Shown here one piece after another: positions 24,555-35,392 of a DNA stretch of 64,000 nt (position 1 is its first letter; the number at the start of each line of letters is the position of its first letter). This DNA comes from Campylobacter volucris (GTDB taxonomy: Bacteria; Campylobacterota; Campylobacteria; Campylobacterales; Campylobacteraceae): NCBI RefSeq assembly GCF_008245045.1, contig NZ_CP043428.1, positions 558,001-622,000 of the forward strand, written 5' to 3'. Below the pieces are notes generated by a model. That model saw only the letters and a list, made by a program, of their open reading frames with translations, was not told the DNA's origin and ran no database searches. Made by a program: the position numbers and the translations under genes.

Positions 24555-26724
24555 TGAGTTATTGCTAGATAAACTTGTTGAAGATATAAAAAATTGCAAA
24601 GATTTGCAAAAAGCTAAAGATATTTTATTTTTGGTTTTTCCAAAAACACAAGCTTTAAAGCAAGCTGTTGATTTTTGCATACAAAAACACGAAGGTCAAT
24701 TTAGAAAAAGCGGAGAACCTTATGCGGTTCATCCTATATTAGTAGCTTCTTTGGTGGCTTTTTTGAGTCCTGTTGAATCTATGATTATTGCTGCTTTATT
24801 GCATGATGTGTTAGAAGATACTAAGTGTGATGAAAATGAATTAAGATCTTATTTTGGTGAAGAAGTTACTAAGTTAGTCCAAGGCCTAACAAAAATTGTT
24901 AGTATAAGAGAAGATCATCTTATACAATCAGGATCTAATGAAAAACTTGCAAAATCTGCTTTAACTTTTAGAAATATGCTTTTAGTTGGTGTTGAAGATG
25001 TAAGTGTTTTGGTGATTAAACTTTGCGATAGATTGCATAATATGCTTACACTCAATTATTTAAGAGAAGATAAGCAAAAAAGAATCAGCGAAGAAACCTT
25101 AGTGGTTTATGCCCCTATTGCTCATAGACTTGGAATTTCAAGTATAAAAAATTTACTTGAAGATTTAAGTTTTAAATTTTTATTACCAGAAGAATTTGCA
25201 CAAATTGATAACTATATCAACTCAAAAGATCAGCAAATTCAACTAGGTTTTAATGAGTTTATTTCCAAAATTGAAATGTTATTTTTAGAAAATGGCTTTA
25301 GACAAGGTAGTTTTATAATCCACAAAAGAATTAAGCATAATTATTCTATTTATCTTAAAATGCAAAGAAAAGGCGTAGGGCTTGAAGAAGTACTAGATCT
25401 TTTAGGGGTGAGAATTTTAGTAGAAAAAGTGTATGATTGCTACTTAGCTTTGGGAATTTTACATACTCATTTTAATCCTTTAATTTCAAGATTTAAAGAT
25501 TATATTGCTTTGCCAAAACAAAATGGATATCAGACTTTACACACCACACTTTTTGATGCAAAAAATATTATTGAAGCTCAAATTCGCACCTTTGATATGC
25601 ACAAAACTGCTGAATTTGGTGTAGCAGCGCACTGGAAATATAAAGAAGGCAATATTGCCACTCCAAATTTAGATTGGCTTGCTGATATTTCTATGCATGG
25701 TAAAGAAAATGAAGATGTTCAAAATTTTGACGCTATAGAACTTTATGAATATGCTAAAGATAGTTTATATATAGAAGATATCGCAGTTTATTCTCCAAAG
25801 GGTGAAATTTTTACCCTTCCAAGAGGAGCAACCGCACTTGATTTTGCTTATGAAGTTCATACAAAAGTAGGACTTCATGCTAAAACTGCATTTGTAAATC
25901 GTATGAGAGTTCCGCTTTTAACAGTGCTTAAAAACGGGGATATTGTTAGTATTGAAACTTCAGAAGAGGAATTTTATCGATGTTCGTGGATTGATAGTGT
26001 TAAAACAGGTAAGGCAAGAGCTAGTATTAGAGATTTTTGCAAACAAAAGAAAAAAGAGCTCAATCATAAAATCGCTATTAATCTTCTTTCTACGGTTTTT
26101 GATGAAAAAGCAAATGTAATAGAAGAATGGCTTCAAAAGGAAAAATTTAGTAAAAAATTAAGACAAATTGCCTTGGATTTTAATTATTTTAAAGAAGTAA
26201 TTGTGTGTCTTAGAAAATATGCAAATCATAATCAAGCTTATAAATTTGAACAAAAAGAGCAAAAATTTGAAAGCATTGTGATTGGATCTAATTATAAAAT
26301 GACAACGATTGACTTTGATTATTGTTGTAGGCCAAAAAGAGGTGATGAAATCATTGCTTTCAGACAGGCTAATGGAGCTATAATCCATCATAAATTATGC
26401 GAACAAGCTATGAAAATGATTGAAGAAAATAAAGAAATGGTGTTTGCATTTTGGAGTGATAGTTCGATTAAAAGTTATAAGATTATTGTTTCTATTGAAA
26501 ATAAAAAAGGTTCTTTAGCTGAATTTTTGACTACTTTGGCTAAAATGCAAGTTAATCTTTTAAATATTAACTCAGCTGACTCAGAACCTGTTTTGGCTAA
26601 TTATTTTGAAATTCAGGTTGAATTTCCAAGTAATATTGATGTAGAAAGTGTAAAAGAAAGATTAAAAGCAAGATATAAAATTTTAGATTTTATATCTTTA
26701 AACGATGCATATAATAATCACTAA
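24538..26724 (+). CDS. spoT: Bifunctional (p)ppGpp synthetase/hydrolase
   Basis: A 728-aa long RSH protein. The HD hydrolase domain has HDVLEDT (about 98) and CDRLHNM; the synthetase domain follows with [12 protein letters not shown] and [17 protein letters not shown]; then a TGS domain ([25 protein letters not shown]) and a C-terminal ACT domain. Both active sites look intact, as expected where one RSH enzyme does both jobs. The start is TTG at 24538 with AGAGGG upstream; ATGs nearby are out of frame. Confidence 0.95.
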   Translation: MKLVNDELLLDKLVEDIKNCKDLQKAKDILFLVFPKTQALKQAVDFCIQKHEGQFRKSGEPYAVHPILVASLVAFLSPVESMIIAALLHDVLEDTKCDENELRSYFGEEVTKLVQGLTKIVSIREDHLIQSGSNEKLAKSALTFRNMLLVGVEDVSVLVIKLCDRLHNMLTLNYLREDKQKRISEETLVVYAPIAHRLGISSIKNLLEDLSFKFLLPEEFAQIDNYINSKDQQIQLGFNEFISKIEMLFLENGFRQGSFIIHKRIKHNYSIYLKMQRKGVGLEEVLDLLGVRILVEKVYDCYLALGILHTHFNPLISRFKDYIALPKQNGYQTLHTTLFDAKNIIEAQIRTFDMHKTAEFGVAAHWKYKEGNIATPNLDWLADISMHGKENEDVQNFDAIELYEYAKDSLYIEDIAVYSPKGEIFTLPRGATALDFAYEVHTKVGLHAKTAFVNRMRVPLLTVLKNGDIVSIETSEEEFYRCSWIDSVKTGKARASIRDFCKQKKKELNHKIAINLLSTVFDEKANVIEEWLQKEKFSKKLRQIALDFNYFKEVIVCLRKYANHNQAYKFEQKEQKFESIVIGSNYKMTTIDFDYCCRPKRGDEIIAFRQANGAIIHHKLCEQAMKMIEENKEMVFAFWSDSSIKSYKIIVSIENKKGSLAEFLTTLAKMQVNLLNINSADSEPVLANYFEIQVEFPSNIDVESVKERLKARYKILDFISLNDAYNNH

Positions 26725-26738
26725 AAAAAAGGTTTTTT

Positions 26739-27941
26739 ATGAATTTTGATGAAATTTTGCAAGAAGTTAAAAGAGGTGTGGCAGAAATTATTGATGAAGA
26801 AAAGCTTTCACAATTGATAAAAAATTACTATGAAAAAGGTGAAAATTTTTTCATTAAAGCAGGGTTTGATCCTACGGCTGCAGATTTGCATTTAGGTCAT
26901 ACTGTTGTATTAAGCAAGATGGCATTTTTGCAAAAGCATGGGGCAATTGTGCAGTTTTTAATAGGAGATTTTACAGCCCAAATAGGAGATCCTACAGGTA
27001 AAAGTGTAACAAGAAAAAAGCTTGATAAAGAAGAAGTTTTAAAAAACGCAAAAACCTATGAAGAGCAAGTTTTTAAAATTTTAGATCCAAATAAAACGCA
27101 AATTCATTTTAATTCTAAATGGCTAAATGAGCTTGGTGCTGCTGGTATAGTGGAGCTAACTTCAACTTTTAGTGTAGCTAGAATGCTCGAAAGAGATGAT
27201 TTTACCAAGCGTTTTAAAGAACAAAGTCCGATTTCAATTTGTGAATTTTTATATCCTCTTTTGCAAGGATATGATAGTGTTGTTTTAAAAAGTGATATTG
27301 AAATGGGCGGAACGGATCAAAAATTTAATCTTTTAATGGGAAGACAATTGCAAAGAACTTATAACACTTCTAAAGAACAAGCCGTGATCATGATGCCTTT
27401 ACTAGAAGGATTAGATGGTGTTAATAAAATGAGTAAAAGTTTGGGTAATTATATTGGTGTTACAGAAGAAGCTAAAGATATGTATGCTAAAATTTTAAGC
27501 ATTAGCGATGAATTGATGTTTAGATATTATGAGCTTTTAAGTCAAAAAAGTTTAAGCGAGATTGAACAAATAAAAATAGACATTAACGAAGGAAGATTAC
27601 ATCCTAAAAAAGCTAAAGAAAATTTAGCTTTAGAAATTACTGCTCGTTTTCATAGCCAAAACGATGCTTTAAGTGCAAAAGAAGAATTTGATAAAATTCA
27701 TAGTAACAAAGAACTGCCAAGTGACATACAAGAATTTACTTTGCAAGGTAAAATTTGGCTAGCAAAGGCAATAGTGGAATGTCAAATGGAAAATTCTACT
27801 TCTGCTGCTAGAAGATTGATTAATTCTAATGCAGTGAGTGTTAATGGACAAAAGATACAAGATGAACAGTATCATTTAGAACAAGGTGAATATATATTAC
27901 AAGTTGGAAAAAGAAAATTTGCTAAGATAAAGGTGATATAA
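26739..27941 (+). CDS. tyrS: Tyrosyl-tRNA synthetase
   Basis: A 400-aa class I synthetase of the TyrRZ-like branch. The HIGH motif is HLGH in FDPTAADLHLGHTVV (about 43-57), the KMSKS motif is intact (NKMSKSLGN, about 229), and an S4 domain closes the protein (TSAARRLINSNAVSVNG). The enzyme loads tRNA-Tyr. AAAGG precedes the ATG. The stop overlaps the next start by one base (TAATG). Confidence 0.96.
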   Translation: MNFDEILQEVKRGVAEIIDEEKLSQLIKNYYEKGENFFIKAGFDPTAADLHLGHTVVLSKMAFLQKHGAIVQFLIGDFTAQIGDPTGKSVTRKKLDKEEVLKNAKTYEEQVFKILDPNKTQIHFNSKWLNELGAAGIVELTSTFSVARMLERDDFTKRFKEQSPISICEFLYPLLQGYDSVVLKSDIEMGGTDQKFNLLMGRQLQRTYNTSKEQAVIMMPLLEGLDGVNKMSKSLGNYIGVTEEAKDMYAKILSISDELMFRYYELLSQKSLSEIEQIKIDINEGRLHPKKAKENLALEITARFHSQNDALSAKEEFDKIHSNKELPSDIQEFTLQGKIWLAKAIVECQMENSTSAARRLINSNAVSVNGQKIQDEQYHLEQGEYILQVGKRKFAKIKVI

Positions 27942-29038
27942 TGAGTTTTAAAGCTCTAAAAATTGGAAAACATGAAATAAAATATCCTATTTTTCAAGGT
28001 GGAATGGGATTAGGAATAAGCTGGGATAGATTAGCTTCAGCAGTTTCTTTAAATGGTGGTTTAGGAATCATCTCTTCAGTTGGGACTGGGTATTATGAAA
28101 ATAGAACACACATTAGTAAAGAATTAAATGCAAAACCTTATGGTAGTGATAATTTTTATTCTAAAGAAGGCTTAAAAGCTTTAATTGATAATGCTAGAAA
28201 AGTATGTGCAGATGCGCCTTTGGGGTGTAATATTTTATATGCGAGTAATAATTATGCTCAAATTGCTAGAAATGCTTGTGAGCTTGGCTTTAATGTGATA
28301 GTTTCTGGAGCAGGGCTTCCTACAAATTTACCTGAATTTACGCAAGATTATCCTGATGTGGCTTTAGTGCCTATAGTATCTTCAGCTAAAGCTTTAAAAA
28401 TTATCTGTAAAAGATGGCAAAGTAGATATAATCGTTTGCCTGATGCTGTTGTGGTTGAGGGCCCAAAAAGTGGGGGCCATCAAGGTTTTACATATGAACA
28501 ATGTTTAATGGAGGAATATCAATTAGAAAATGTTGTGCCTCAAGTTGCAGCCGAGATAAAAAATTGGGGTGATATTCCTTTGATCGCAGCAGGTGGAATT
28601 TGGGATAAAAAAGATATAGAAAAAATGATGTCTCTAGGGGCAAGTGGAGTTCAAATGGGAACTAGATTTTTAGGAACTTTTGAATGTGATGCAAGCGATG
28701 AATTTAAACAAGTTTTACTGGGTTGTAAAGAAGAAGATATAGAGCTTTTAAAATCTCCTGTGGGGTATCCTGCAAGAGGTGTGAGAACTAATCTTTTAAA
28801 TTTAGTAGATAAAAGAATGGGGCCAAAAATTAATTGTATTAGCAATTGTGTTGCGCCTTGTGGTAGAGGAAAAGAGGCTACTAAAGTGGGTTATTGTATA
28901 GCAGATAGATTATATGATGCTTGGAGCGGTAAAAAAGAAACTGGATTATTTTTTACTGGTGCAAATGGTTATAAATTAGATAAATTAATCAGTGTTGAAG
29001 AATTGATGAAAAAATTAGTTTATGGTGAAGATGCTTAA
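27941..29038 (+). CDS. Nitronate monooxygenase-like flavoprotein (NPD/FabK family)
   Basis: A 365-aa TIM-barrel flavoenzyme. FQGGMGLGISWDRLASAVS is the family start; VVVEGPKSGGHQG holds the His expected to act as base in nitronate monooxygenases; LIAAGGIWDKKDIEKMMSLGASGVQMGTRF is the FMN phosphate-binding region. It may oxidise alkyl nitronates or reduce enoyl-ACP (FabK-like); sequence alone does not decide. The C-terminal cysteines (CISNCVAPCGRG and YCIADRL) could hold a metal or cluster and are worth noting. It overlaps amiA by 17 bp. Confidence 0.82.
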   Translation: MSFKALKIGKHEIKYPIFQGGMGLGISWDRLASAVSLNGGLGIISSVGTGYYENRTHISKELNAKPYGSDNFYSKEGLKALIDNARKVCADAPLGCNILYASNNYAQIARNACELGFNVIVSGAGLPTNLPEFTQDYPDVALVPIVSSAKALKIICKRWQSRYNRLPDAVVVEGPKSGGHQGFTYEQCLMEEYQLENVVPQVAAEIKNWGDIPLIAAGGIWDKKDIEKMMSLGASGVQMGTRFLGTFECDASDEFKQVLLGCKEEDIELLKSPVGYPARGVRTNLLNLVDKRMGPKINCISNCVAPCGRGKEATKVGYCIADRLYDAWSGKKETGLFFTGANGYKLDKLISVEELMKKLVYGEDA

Positions 29039-30989
29039 GATATTTTTAGTTTTAATACTATTTTTTGTAAATGTATTTGCAAATGCAGAAGTTAAAAAAT
29101 TTGATCAAGTTTTTTTAACTTCTAATCCTGAAGAGAAGTTGCAACTTCATCAGCAATTAAAGTCTTTATATATACAAAGTGTTATCAATGATAATGAAGA
29201 AGAAAAAAAAGAAATTTTAAAGCGTTTGATTATTAGTTCTAATTTTTTAGGATTTGATGATAAAGCTTATGTTCAAGAGTTAATAGATGGTGGTGTAAAA
29301 GAAGATGAAATTTTAAAATTAAAAAATGCATTGAGTGTTATTGAAGATCAAAAGATCAAAAAACAAGAAAATATCATCTCTCAACCAAAAACACAAGATA
29401 AAACACAAGATAAAACACAAGATAAAACACAAGATAAAACACAAGATAAAACACAAGATAAAACACAAGATAAAAAAGAAGATAAAAAAGAAGATAAAAA
29501 AGAAGATAAAAAAGAAGATAAAAAAGAAGATAAAAAAGAAGATAAAAAAGAAGATAAAAAAGAAGATAACTCGCCTCAAACAGAGCTTTTTATTTTAGAT
29601 ATGAAAAAACTAGATAATGGAGTTTTGTTAAATTTAAATAGAAAAATCAACCAAAAAGATATTAAAAATTTCACATTAAAAGGTGAAAATTTTCGCTATG
29701 TTGCTGATTTTAATGGTGTATTAAAAGGAGCTAAGCAAAATTTTAAATTTAAAGAATTTGATATTATAGTTTCTCAATTTAATCCTCAAGCGATGCGTTT
29801 GGTTTTAATATCTAAAAAAGAATTAAAGGTAAAAATAGAACTAAATGATAATACTCTTTTTATGGGGATTGATGAAGAAAAAAAAGAAAAAACACAAGCA
29901 TTACCATCAAAAGATACCCCTAAAAAGGCAGTTGTAAAAGAAAAAGAAGATCCTTTATATGTTTTAAAATCAAGTAAAAATAAAAATGGTATCAATTTAA
30001 AATTAGATAATGATATAGATTTAGATGATATTAAAATAAATTCTTTCAAAGATGGCAAAGTATATCGATCTATTGTTAGTTTTGAAGCAATTTTAGAAGG
30101 TGATAGAAAAAAATTTGATATCAATAATAACCAATCCATCACTCTCGTTCAATATGATAAAAAAACCATACGGGTAGTGCTTACTTCATCTAAGGAATTT
30201 AAAACTAATTTAGATTTAGATGATGATGAATTGTTTATAGGATTTACAAAAAATACTACAGTTGCTAAAAAAAATTCTAATCCATCAACAAAAAAAACTA
30301 TTAAAAAATCAGGAAAAGTCATAGTAATAGATGCAGGTCATGGTGGTAAAGATCCTGGAACCTTAGGTGATAAAGGTGTCAAGGAAAAAGATGTTGTTTT
30401 AAGCGTGGCTTTAAAACTTGGTAATGAGCTCAAAAAAAGAGGATATAAAATTTATTATACTAGAAGCACGGATAAATTTATCAATTTAAGAGATAGAACT
30501 TCTATGGCAAATGATAAAATGGCAGATTTATTTATCTCAATCCATGCTAATGCAGCTCCAAACAAACAAAGAGCTAAAACTTTACAGGGTATAGAAACTT
30601 TCTTTTTATCTCCTGCAAGAAGCGAAAGAAGTAAAAAAGCAGCAGAACTAGAAAATCAATCAGATTTTGAGGAAATGAATTATTTTTCAAAACAAACTTT
30701 TTTAAATTTTTTAAATCGTGAAAAAATTGTAGCTTCAAATAAACTTGCTATTGATGTTCAAAAAAGTATTTTAAGTAATGTTAGAAAAAAATACAAAGTT
30801 GTTGATGGTGGTGTTAGGGAAGCTCCTTTTTGGGTTTTAGTTGGAGCACAAATGCCAGCAATTTTGATAGAAATAGGCTATATAAGCCATCCAAGTGAAA
30901 GGGCAAGACTTGTAAATAGAAATTTCCAAGATCTTTTAGCTATTGGTATAGCTAATGGAATTGAGAGTTATTTTTATAAAAATCAATGA
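29022..30989 (+). CDS. amiA: N-acetylmuramoyl-L-alanine amidase AmiA with repeat linker
   Basis: A 655-aa periplasmic amidase with a signal peptide ([17 protein letters not shown]). A low-complexity linker KTQD/KKED lies at about residues 122-183. Two related AMIN-like modules follow (about 188-285 and 305-410, [20 protein letters not shown]), then an Amidase_3 domain from about 430 with zinc ligands in [12 protein letters not shown], and IHANAA. It cleaves septal peptidoglycan for daughter-cell separation. ATG 29022, GTG 29025 and ATG 29031 are all possible starts; the last best fits the leader. Confidence 0.92.
   Translation: MVKMLKIFLVLILFFVNVFANAEVKKFDQVFLTSNPEEKLQLHQQLKSLYIQSVINDNEEEKKEILKRLIISSNFLGFDDKAYVQELIDGGVKEDEILKLKNALSVIEDQKIKKQENIISQPKTQDKTQDKTQDKTQDKTQDKTQDKTQDKKEDKKEDKKEDKKEDKKEDKKEDKKEDKKEDNSPQTELFILDMKKLDNGVLLNLNRKINQKDIKNFTLKGENFRYVADFNGVLKGAKQNFKFKEFDIIVSQFNPQAMRLVLISKKELKVKIELNDNTLFMGIDEEKKEKTQALPSKDTPKKAVVKEKEDPLYVLKSSKNKNGINLKLDNDIDLDDIKINSFKDGKVYRSIVSFEAILEGDRKKFDINNNQSITLVQYDKKTIRVVLTSSKEFKTNLDLDDDELFIGFTKNTTVAKKNSNPSTKKTIKKSGKVIVIDAGHGGKDPGTLGDKGVKEKDVVLSVALKLGNELKKRGYKIYYTRSTDKFINLRDRTSMANDKMADLFISIHANAAPNKQRAKTLQGIETFFLSPARSERSKKAAELENQSDFEEMNYFSKQTFLNFLNREKIVASNKLAIDVQKSILSNVRKKYKVVDGGVREAPFWVLVGAQMPAILIEIGYISHPSERARLVNRNFQDLLAIGIANGIESYFYKNQ
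29389..29571 (+). repeat. 12-bp coding tandem repeat inside amiA
   Basis: Seven units of AAAACACAAGAT (KTQD) pass into eight units of AAAAAAGAAGAT (KKED). The in-frame 12-bp period means copy-number change lengthens or shortens the linker without breaking the frame. The repeat also creates long false open frames on both strands. Confidence 0.95.
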
Positions 30990-32824
30990 AACAAGCTAAT
31001 ATCATTATAAAAGAAAATTCTTCTTTTTCTTTGGATTTTCAAGATTATTATTTTAATTCTAATGATGGATTAAATGAGAGTAAATTTATTTATACTCAAG
31101 CTTTTGAATTTAATACAAATCAAACTATTATCGCAGAATTAGGATTTGGTATAGGTTTAAATTTTTTTCTCACCTTGCGTCGATTTTTAGAGCAAAAACA
31201 AACCAATCAAAAACTTTTTTATGTAAGTTTTGAAAATTTTTATATAGAAAAAGAAAAATTAAGACAAATTTATAAAAATTTAGGATTTTATGAAGAATTT
31301 AAAATTGAACTAGAGCAATTTTTAGCTTATTATCCACCTTGTAAAGATGGAATTTACAGGTTTTATTTTAACGGATGTTTTTTGGATTTAGTTTTTGGTC
31401 AAGCTAGTGAAAAATTAAAACAAATGAATTTTCAAGCTGATATTTGGTATCTAGATGGTTTTGCACCTTCTAAAAATCAAGATATGTTTGATGAAACTAT
31501 TATGCAATATGTGGCAAAAAATTCTAAAATTGGAGCAAAAATTTTAACTTTTTCTGCTGCTAGTTTGCTAAAAAAATCTTTAGAAAAATATAATTTTATT
31601 GTTAAAAAAATCAAAGGATTTAAAAAAAGAGAGATGATTCAAGCTATTTTTGATGGCTATGAATTTGATGATACGCAAGCTTATTTTAACACTCCTTCTT
31701 TGGATAAAAAAGTAAAAAAAATTGCGATTATAGGTGCTGGTATAGCTGGAGCAAGTTTAGCTTATGAGTTGAGTTTAAGAAATTGCGAAGTAGATGTTTT
31801 TGAAAAAGAAGATGATATAGCAAAAGGAGCTTCTGGAAATATTAATGGTATTTTAAGCTCTTTAATTTTAAAACCAAATGTTTTATTAGGAGATTTTTCT
31901 CAATATGCTTTTATAGAAGCTAGTAGATTTTATCAGCAAATTTTAAAGTTAATGCCTAATGGGGTTTATGAATTTGCTCATAATGATTTAATGCAAGAAA
32001 GATTTGTTTCTCAAAAAGATAATGTTTTATTTTATATAGAAAATAATAAAGCATTTTTAAAAGATGGTATGTGTATTGAGCCTAAAGAAGTGGTAAAAAA
32101 GCTATTTGAAAAAAGCAATGCTAGAATTTTTTTAAATCATGAATTTGTTGATTATATTTATGAAAATGATCAATTTATCTTAAATTTTAAAAACACTCCA
32201 ATTTACGCTCAATATGATGTGTTAATTTATGCTCAAGGAGCTGATGTTAAAGATTTTATTGATTATTCTCATCTTAATTTAAGCAAGGTAAGAGGACAAT
32301 GCACTCATTTAAAACCTTTTTTAAATACACCTTATGCACTTTCATCAAAAGCTTATATTTGCCCTGTTAATACAAGGTTAGATATGCAGCTAATTGGTGC
32401 AAGTTATGATAGATTAAATCAAAATCCACAAAGTCAAATAGAAGATGATATGCAAAATTTAAACAATATCAAAGAATTTTTAAATTCTAAAGATGATTTA
32501 AAAATCATAGGATCTAAGGTAGGTTTTAGATCTTATTCAAGTGATAGATTTGCTATTGTGGGACAAGCTTATGATGAACAATTTTATAAAAAACATTACC
32601 AAGCTTTATTATGGCAAAAAAATAAAAAACAAATTCAACCTAATGCTTTTGTGCCATTATTTTTTTCCATAGCTCATGGTTCAAGAGCATTTGCGAGTTC
32701 AATCATTGCTTCTAGGGTGATTTGTTCTTTAATTTTTAATGAGCCTAGAATAGAAAAAGATTTTTTATATGCTTTACATCCTGCTAGATTTTTAATTAGA
32801 AAGCTAAAAAAGGGCTTAAGATAA
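30986..32824 (+). CDS. mnmC: Bifunctional tRNA 5-methylaminomethyl-2-thiouridine protein MnmC
   Basis: A 612-aa enzyme finishing the mnm5s2U34 tRNA modification. The N-terminal methyltransferase half has [18 protein letters not shown] (about 47-65) and [17 protein letters not shown], the MnmC2 signature. The C-terminal FAD oxidase half begins with [20 protein letters not shown] (about 247) and a [10 protein letters not shown] loop, and ends [13 protein letters not shown]. Both halves appear complete. It overlaps amiA by 4 bp. Confidence 0.95.
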   Translation: MKQANIIIKENSSFSLDFQDYYFNSNDGLNESKFIYTQAFEFNTNQTIIAELGFGIGLNFFLTLRRFLEQKQTNQKLFYVSFENFYIEKEKLRQIYKNLGFYEEFKIELEQFLAYYPPCKDGIYRFYFNGCFLDLVFGQASEKLKQMNFQADIWYLDGFAPSKNQDMFDETIMQYVAKNSKIGAKILTFSAASLLKKSLEKYNFIVKKIKGFKKREMIQAIFDGYEFDDTQAYFNTPSLDKKVKKIAIIGAGIAGASLAYELSLRNCEVDVFEKEDDIAKGASGNINGILSSLILKPNVLLGDFSQYAFIEASRFYQQILKLMPNGVYEFAHNDLMQERFVSQKDNVLFYIENNKAFLKDGMCIEPKEVVKKLFEKSNARIFLNHEFVDYIYENDQFILNFKNTPIYAQYDVLIYAQGADVKDFIDYSHLNLSKVRGQCTHLKPFLNTPYALSSKAYICPVNTRLDMQLIGASYDRLNQNPQSQIEDDMQNLNNIKEFLNSKDDLKIIGSKVGFRSYSSDRFAIVGQAYDEQFYKKHYQALLWQKNKKQIQPNAFVPLFFSIAHGSRAFASSIIASRVICSLIFNEPRIEKDFLYALHPARFLIRKLKKGLR

Positions 32825-32880
32825 AACAATATTAATTTTAAAATATTATATTATAAAAAATATTTCAATAATGGTGAAAA

Positions 32881-33705
32881 ATGAAGAAAATATTAGCTTG
32901 TTGTGTAATGTTTGGTATATCTTTTGGCACAAATTTGGAAGATAGTTTAAATGTGGATGAAAATATAAGTTTAAAAAAAGAAAATAAAGAAGTTTCAAAA
33001 CAAGTTTTTTTTCAAAAACCTAAAGAATATAAACAAGAAACAACAGATTTAAATACTTTTGCTTCAAAATCTTTAGGGAATGTTTTAAATTTAAGCTCTA
33101 ATGACACAACTGAGTCTAATGTGGATTATAATGCTTTAAATATAAGCATTAAAAGTATTAATACTTTACTAGATTATGAAAATTCGACTTTATTATTAGA
33201 AAAACAAGCAAGATTTAGTCAAGATGAACATGCTTATTCTTTAGGACTTATTAATCGTTATGATTTTGATCAATTTAAATTAGGTTTTAATGTTTTTAAT
33301 GATCAATATAGCGAAGCTAGTGCAAAGAAAAGTTTTGGAACAGAAGTGCAATTTAGTGATTTTTTCAAAGCTTATGCAAATCGTTATGATGTGCAAGAAA
33401 ACAATAGTGATGATAGTACAGAACTTGGAGTTGTCATTGATGTGCCTTATTTTAAAATAGTAAATATCAATACAAATATAAAAGAAACTCAAAAACAATA
33501 CAATATTACTTATTCCCCGTTTTCTTTGATAGATTTGTCTGTAAATTATCAAGATGAACAAATAGCAAAAGATCAAACTTCGATGTGGGTAAAGATCAAA
33601 CTAAGTTATGAGCAAAATTTGATCAAACAGCTCTATCAAGGATGGTATCAAAAAAGTAATATTACCGATTTTAAAAGATATGGTTTTGCTACTAGAAGTT
33701 ATTAA
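32881..33705 (+). CDS. Outer-membrane beta-barrel-like protein, resembles inverse-autotransporter barrel
   Basis: A 274-aa exported protein (leader MKKILACCVMFGISFG). Residues about 60-260 alternate short aromatic beta-strands with polar turns. The stretch around KLGFNVFNDQYSEASAKKSFG and VQFSDFFKAYANRYD resembles the intimin/invasin (IAT) beta domain, where a G-x-N-x-F-x-D strand is followed by a G-x-E strand and an A-N-x-Y strand. There is no passenger domain, so if related it is a barrel-only version. The last four bases overlap rseP on the other strand. Confidence 0.55.
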   Translation: MKKILACCVMFGISFGTNLEDSLNVDENISLKKENKEVSKQVFFQKPKEYKQETTDLNTFASKSLGNVLNLSSNDTTESNVDYNALNISIKSINTLLDYENSTLLLEKQARFSQDEHAYSLGLINRYDFDQFKLGFNVFNDQYSEASAKKSFGTEVQFSDFFKAYANRYDVQENNSDDSTELGVVIDVPYFKIVNINTNIKETQKQYNITYSPFSLIDLSVNYQDEQIAKDQTSMWVKIKLSYEQNLIKQLYQGWYQKSNITDFKRYGFATRSY

Positions 33706-34808
33706 TTATTCATAAAACGCATAATATCGTTATAGGTAACAAACACCATCAATGTTAAAAGTAAAGCCATTCCAAAATAACTAAGATATTCAAAGCATAC
33801 TTTTGGAACTTCTTTTTTGAAAATTAACTCATAAAGATTAAAAAGTATATGTCCGCCATCTAAAGCTGGAATGGGTAATAAATTTAATACTCCAAGATTG
33901 ATAGATATTAAAGCTGTAATTAAAAATAACACAACTAACCCACTATTAGCTGCTTTAGAAGTTACATCTACCATGGTGATAATTCCACCCATATTTTTAG
34001 CGTCTAATTCTCCACTAATAATCTTTGCCAAGCCTTTAAATATAAGCAAAGATGCTTCTAAGCTTTCATTAAAAGCATATGAAATACTAGAAATTCCTTG
34101 ATGGTAAATGGTTGTAAATTCGTTTTTTGGTGCTATGCCTATTAGTGGCTTTTGGACTTTTTGATAAAACTCATTATATCCTTGAGCAATTTGTGGTATT
34201 AGTTTGATATTTATAAGTTCTTTATTTCTGTCTATGACTATTGATATTTCTTTTGTATGGACTAATTTAGATATTTGTTCAAAATTTGTAATTTTTACCC
34301 CATCAATAGAAATGATTTTATCTCCAACTTGTAAATTTGCTTTACTAGCTGCTGAATCTGGAGCAATATTTCCTATGATAGGAGCTAATTTTTGTACACC
34401 AAGAAAGGCTATAATGATGTATAGAAAAAAAGCTAAGATAAAATTAAAAAAAGGTCCTGCAAATAATATATATATTTTTTTTAAAGGACTAAGGATTGTA
34501 TAGCTATTTTGTTCATAATTTTTTTGGCTTGGGTTTAAATCATCTTGACCTTTGAGTTTTACATATCCTCCAAAAGGAAGTGCTGATAAGCGATATTGTG
34601 TATTTTTATAAGTTTTAGAAAAAATAGCCTTACCAAAACCTATGCTAAAAATTTCTACATCAACTTTCATATGTTTAGCAGCTAAAAAATGTCCCAATTC
34701 GTGAAAAAAAATCAAAAAAGATATAATAAAAAGTGTGATTAAAAAATTAAAAGAATAAAATTTAAAACCAATTGCTAAAATAATAAATAAAAACAAATAC
34801 GATTTCAA
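33702..34808 (-). CDS. rseP: Site-2 membrane protease RseP/MmpA (M50)
   Basis: A 368-aa intramembrane zinc protease. HELGH at residues 36-40 is the active site, a PDZ domain lies at about 130-200 (VGDKIISIDGVKI), and NLLPIPALDGGHILF near residue 317 is the second M50 motif. It cleaves signalling or anti-sigma membrane proteins; no partner is encoded nearby. It overlaps pgsA by 4 bp. Confidence 0.93.
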   Translation of the reverse strand: MKSYLFLFIILAIGFKFYSFNFLITLFIISFLIFFHELGHFLAAKHMKVDVEIFSIGFGKAIFSKTYKNTQYRLSALPFGGYVKLKGQDDLNPSQKNYEQNSYTILSPLKKIYILFAGPFFNFILAFFLYIIIAFLGVQKLAPIIGNIAPDSAASKANLQVGDKIISIDGVKITNFEQISKLVHTKEISIVIDRNKELINIKLIPQIAQGYNEFYQKVQKPLIGIAPKNEFTTIYHQGISSISYAFNESLEASLLIFKGLAKIISGELDAKNMGGIITMVDVTSKAANSGLVVLFLITALISINLGVLNLLPIPALDGGHILFNLYELIFKKEVPKVCFEYLSYFGMALLLTLMVFVTYNDIMRFMNN

Positions 34809-35344
34809 ATTTTTTCCTTTTTTTGACTATGTTTATAATAGGCTAATATATATTCAAAACCAGAATAAAGCGTTAGTAAAAGCGCTATAAAAAGCAATAT
34901 ATTTGCAAATGGCCATTGCATGATTAAAAACATTATAGCTATGATTTGAAAAGCGGTTTTGACTTTACCAGCAAAAGAAGCACTTACATCAAATTGTTCG
35001 CTTATCATGATTACTCTAAAACCTGTGATAAAAAATTCTCTTACTAAAATAATATAAATCATCCAAGGATCGGCCCTTTGGGTTAATAATAATCCTAAAA
35101 AAGCAGCAAGCATTAACATTTTATCAGCAAGCGGATCTATGATAGAACCAAATTTAGTTGTTTGATTCCACATTCTTGCTATATATCCATCAAAAAAATC
35201 AGTCAAAGCTGCTATACTAAATATCACACAAGCAAAATAATTTATCCAAGTTTGATGGATATTTTCAAATTTTGTAATGAGTAAAAAAAATAAAAGCGGT
35301 GCAAGTAGTATTCTTACAATAGCTAGAATGTTAGGTAAATTCAT
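34805..35344 (-). CDS. pgsA: CDP-diacylglycerol-glycerol-3-phosphate 3-phosphatidyltransferase
   Basis: A 179-aa inner-membrane enzyme making phosphatidylglycerophosphate. The CDP-alcohol phosphatidyltransferase motif D-G-x2-A-R-x8-G-x3-D-x3-D is exact in FFDGYIARMWNQTTKFGSII followed by DPLADK. About five transmembrane segments follow the short N-terminus. It is coupled to rseP by a 4-bp overlap. Confidence 0.95.
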   Translation of the reverse strand: MNLPNILAIVRILLAPLLFFLLITKFENIHQTWINYFACVIFSIAALTDFFDGYIARMWNQTTKFGSIIDPLADKMLMLAAFLGLLLTQRADPWMIYIILVREFFITGFRVIMISEQFDVSASFAGKVKTAFQIIAIMFLIMQWPFANILLFIALLLTLYSGFEYILAYYKHSQKKEKI

Positions 35345-35392
35345 TAATATTTACAACCTTTTTTAAAAGTCCTTTAGTAAAAAAAGGACTTA

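Noticed and set aside
29319-29598. Long frames on both strands over the amiA repeat
   Set aside because: The 12-bp repeat has no stops in several frames, producing low-complexity phantom products (FFIFFF, KIKHKI).
33280-33576. Minus-strand frame (MIFCYLFILIIY...)
   Set aside because: It is antisense to the barrel-like gene, with membrane-like composition caused by complementing A-rich codons.
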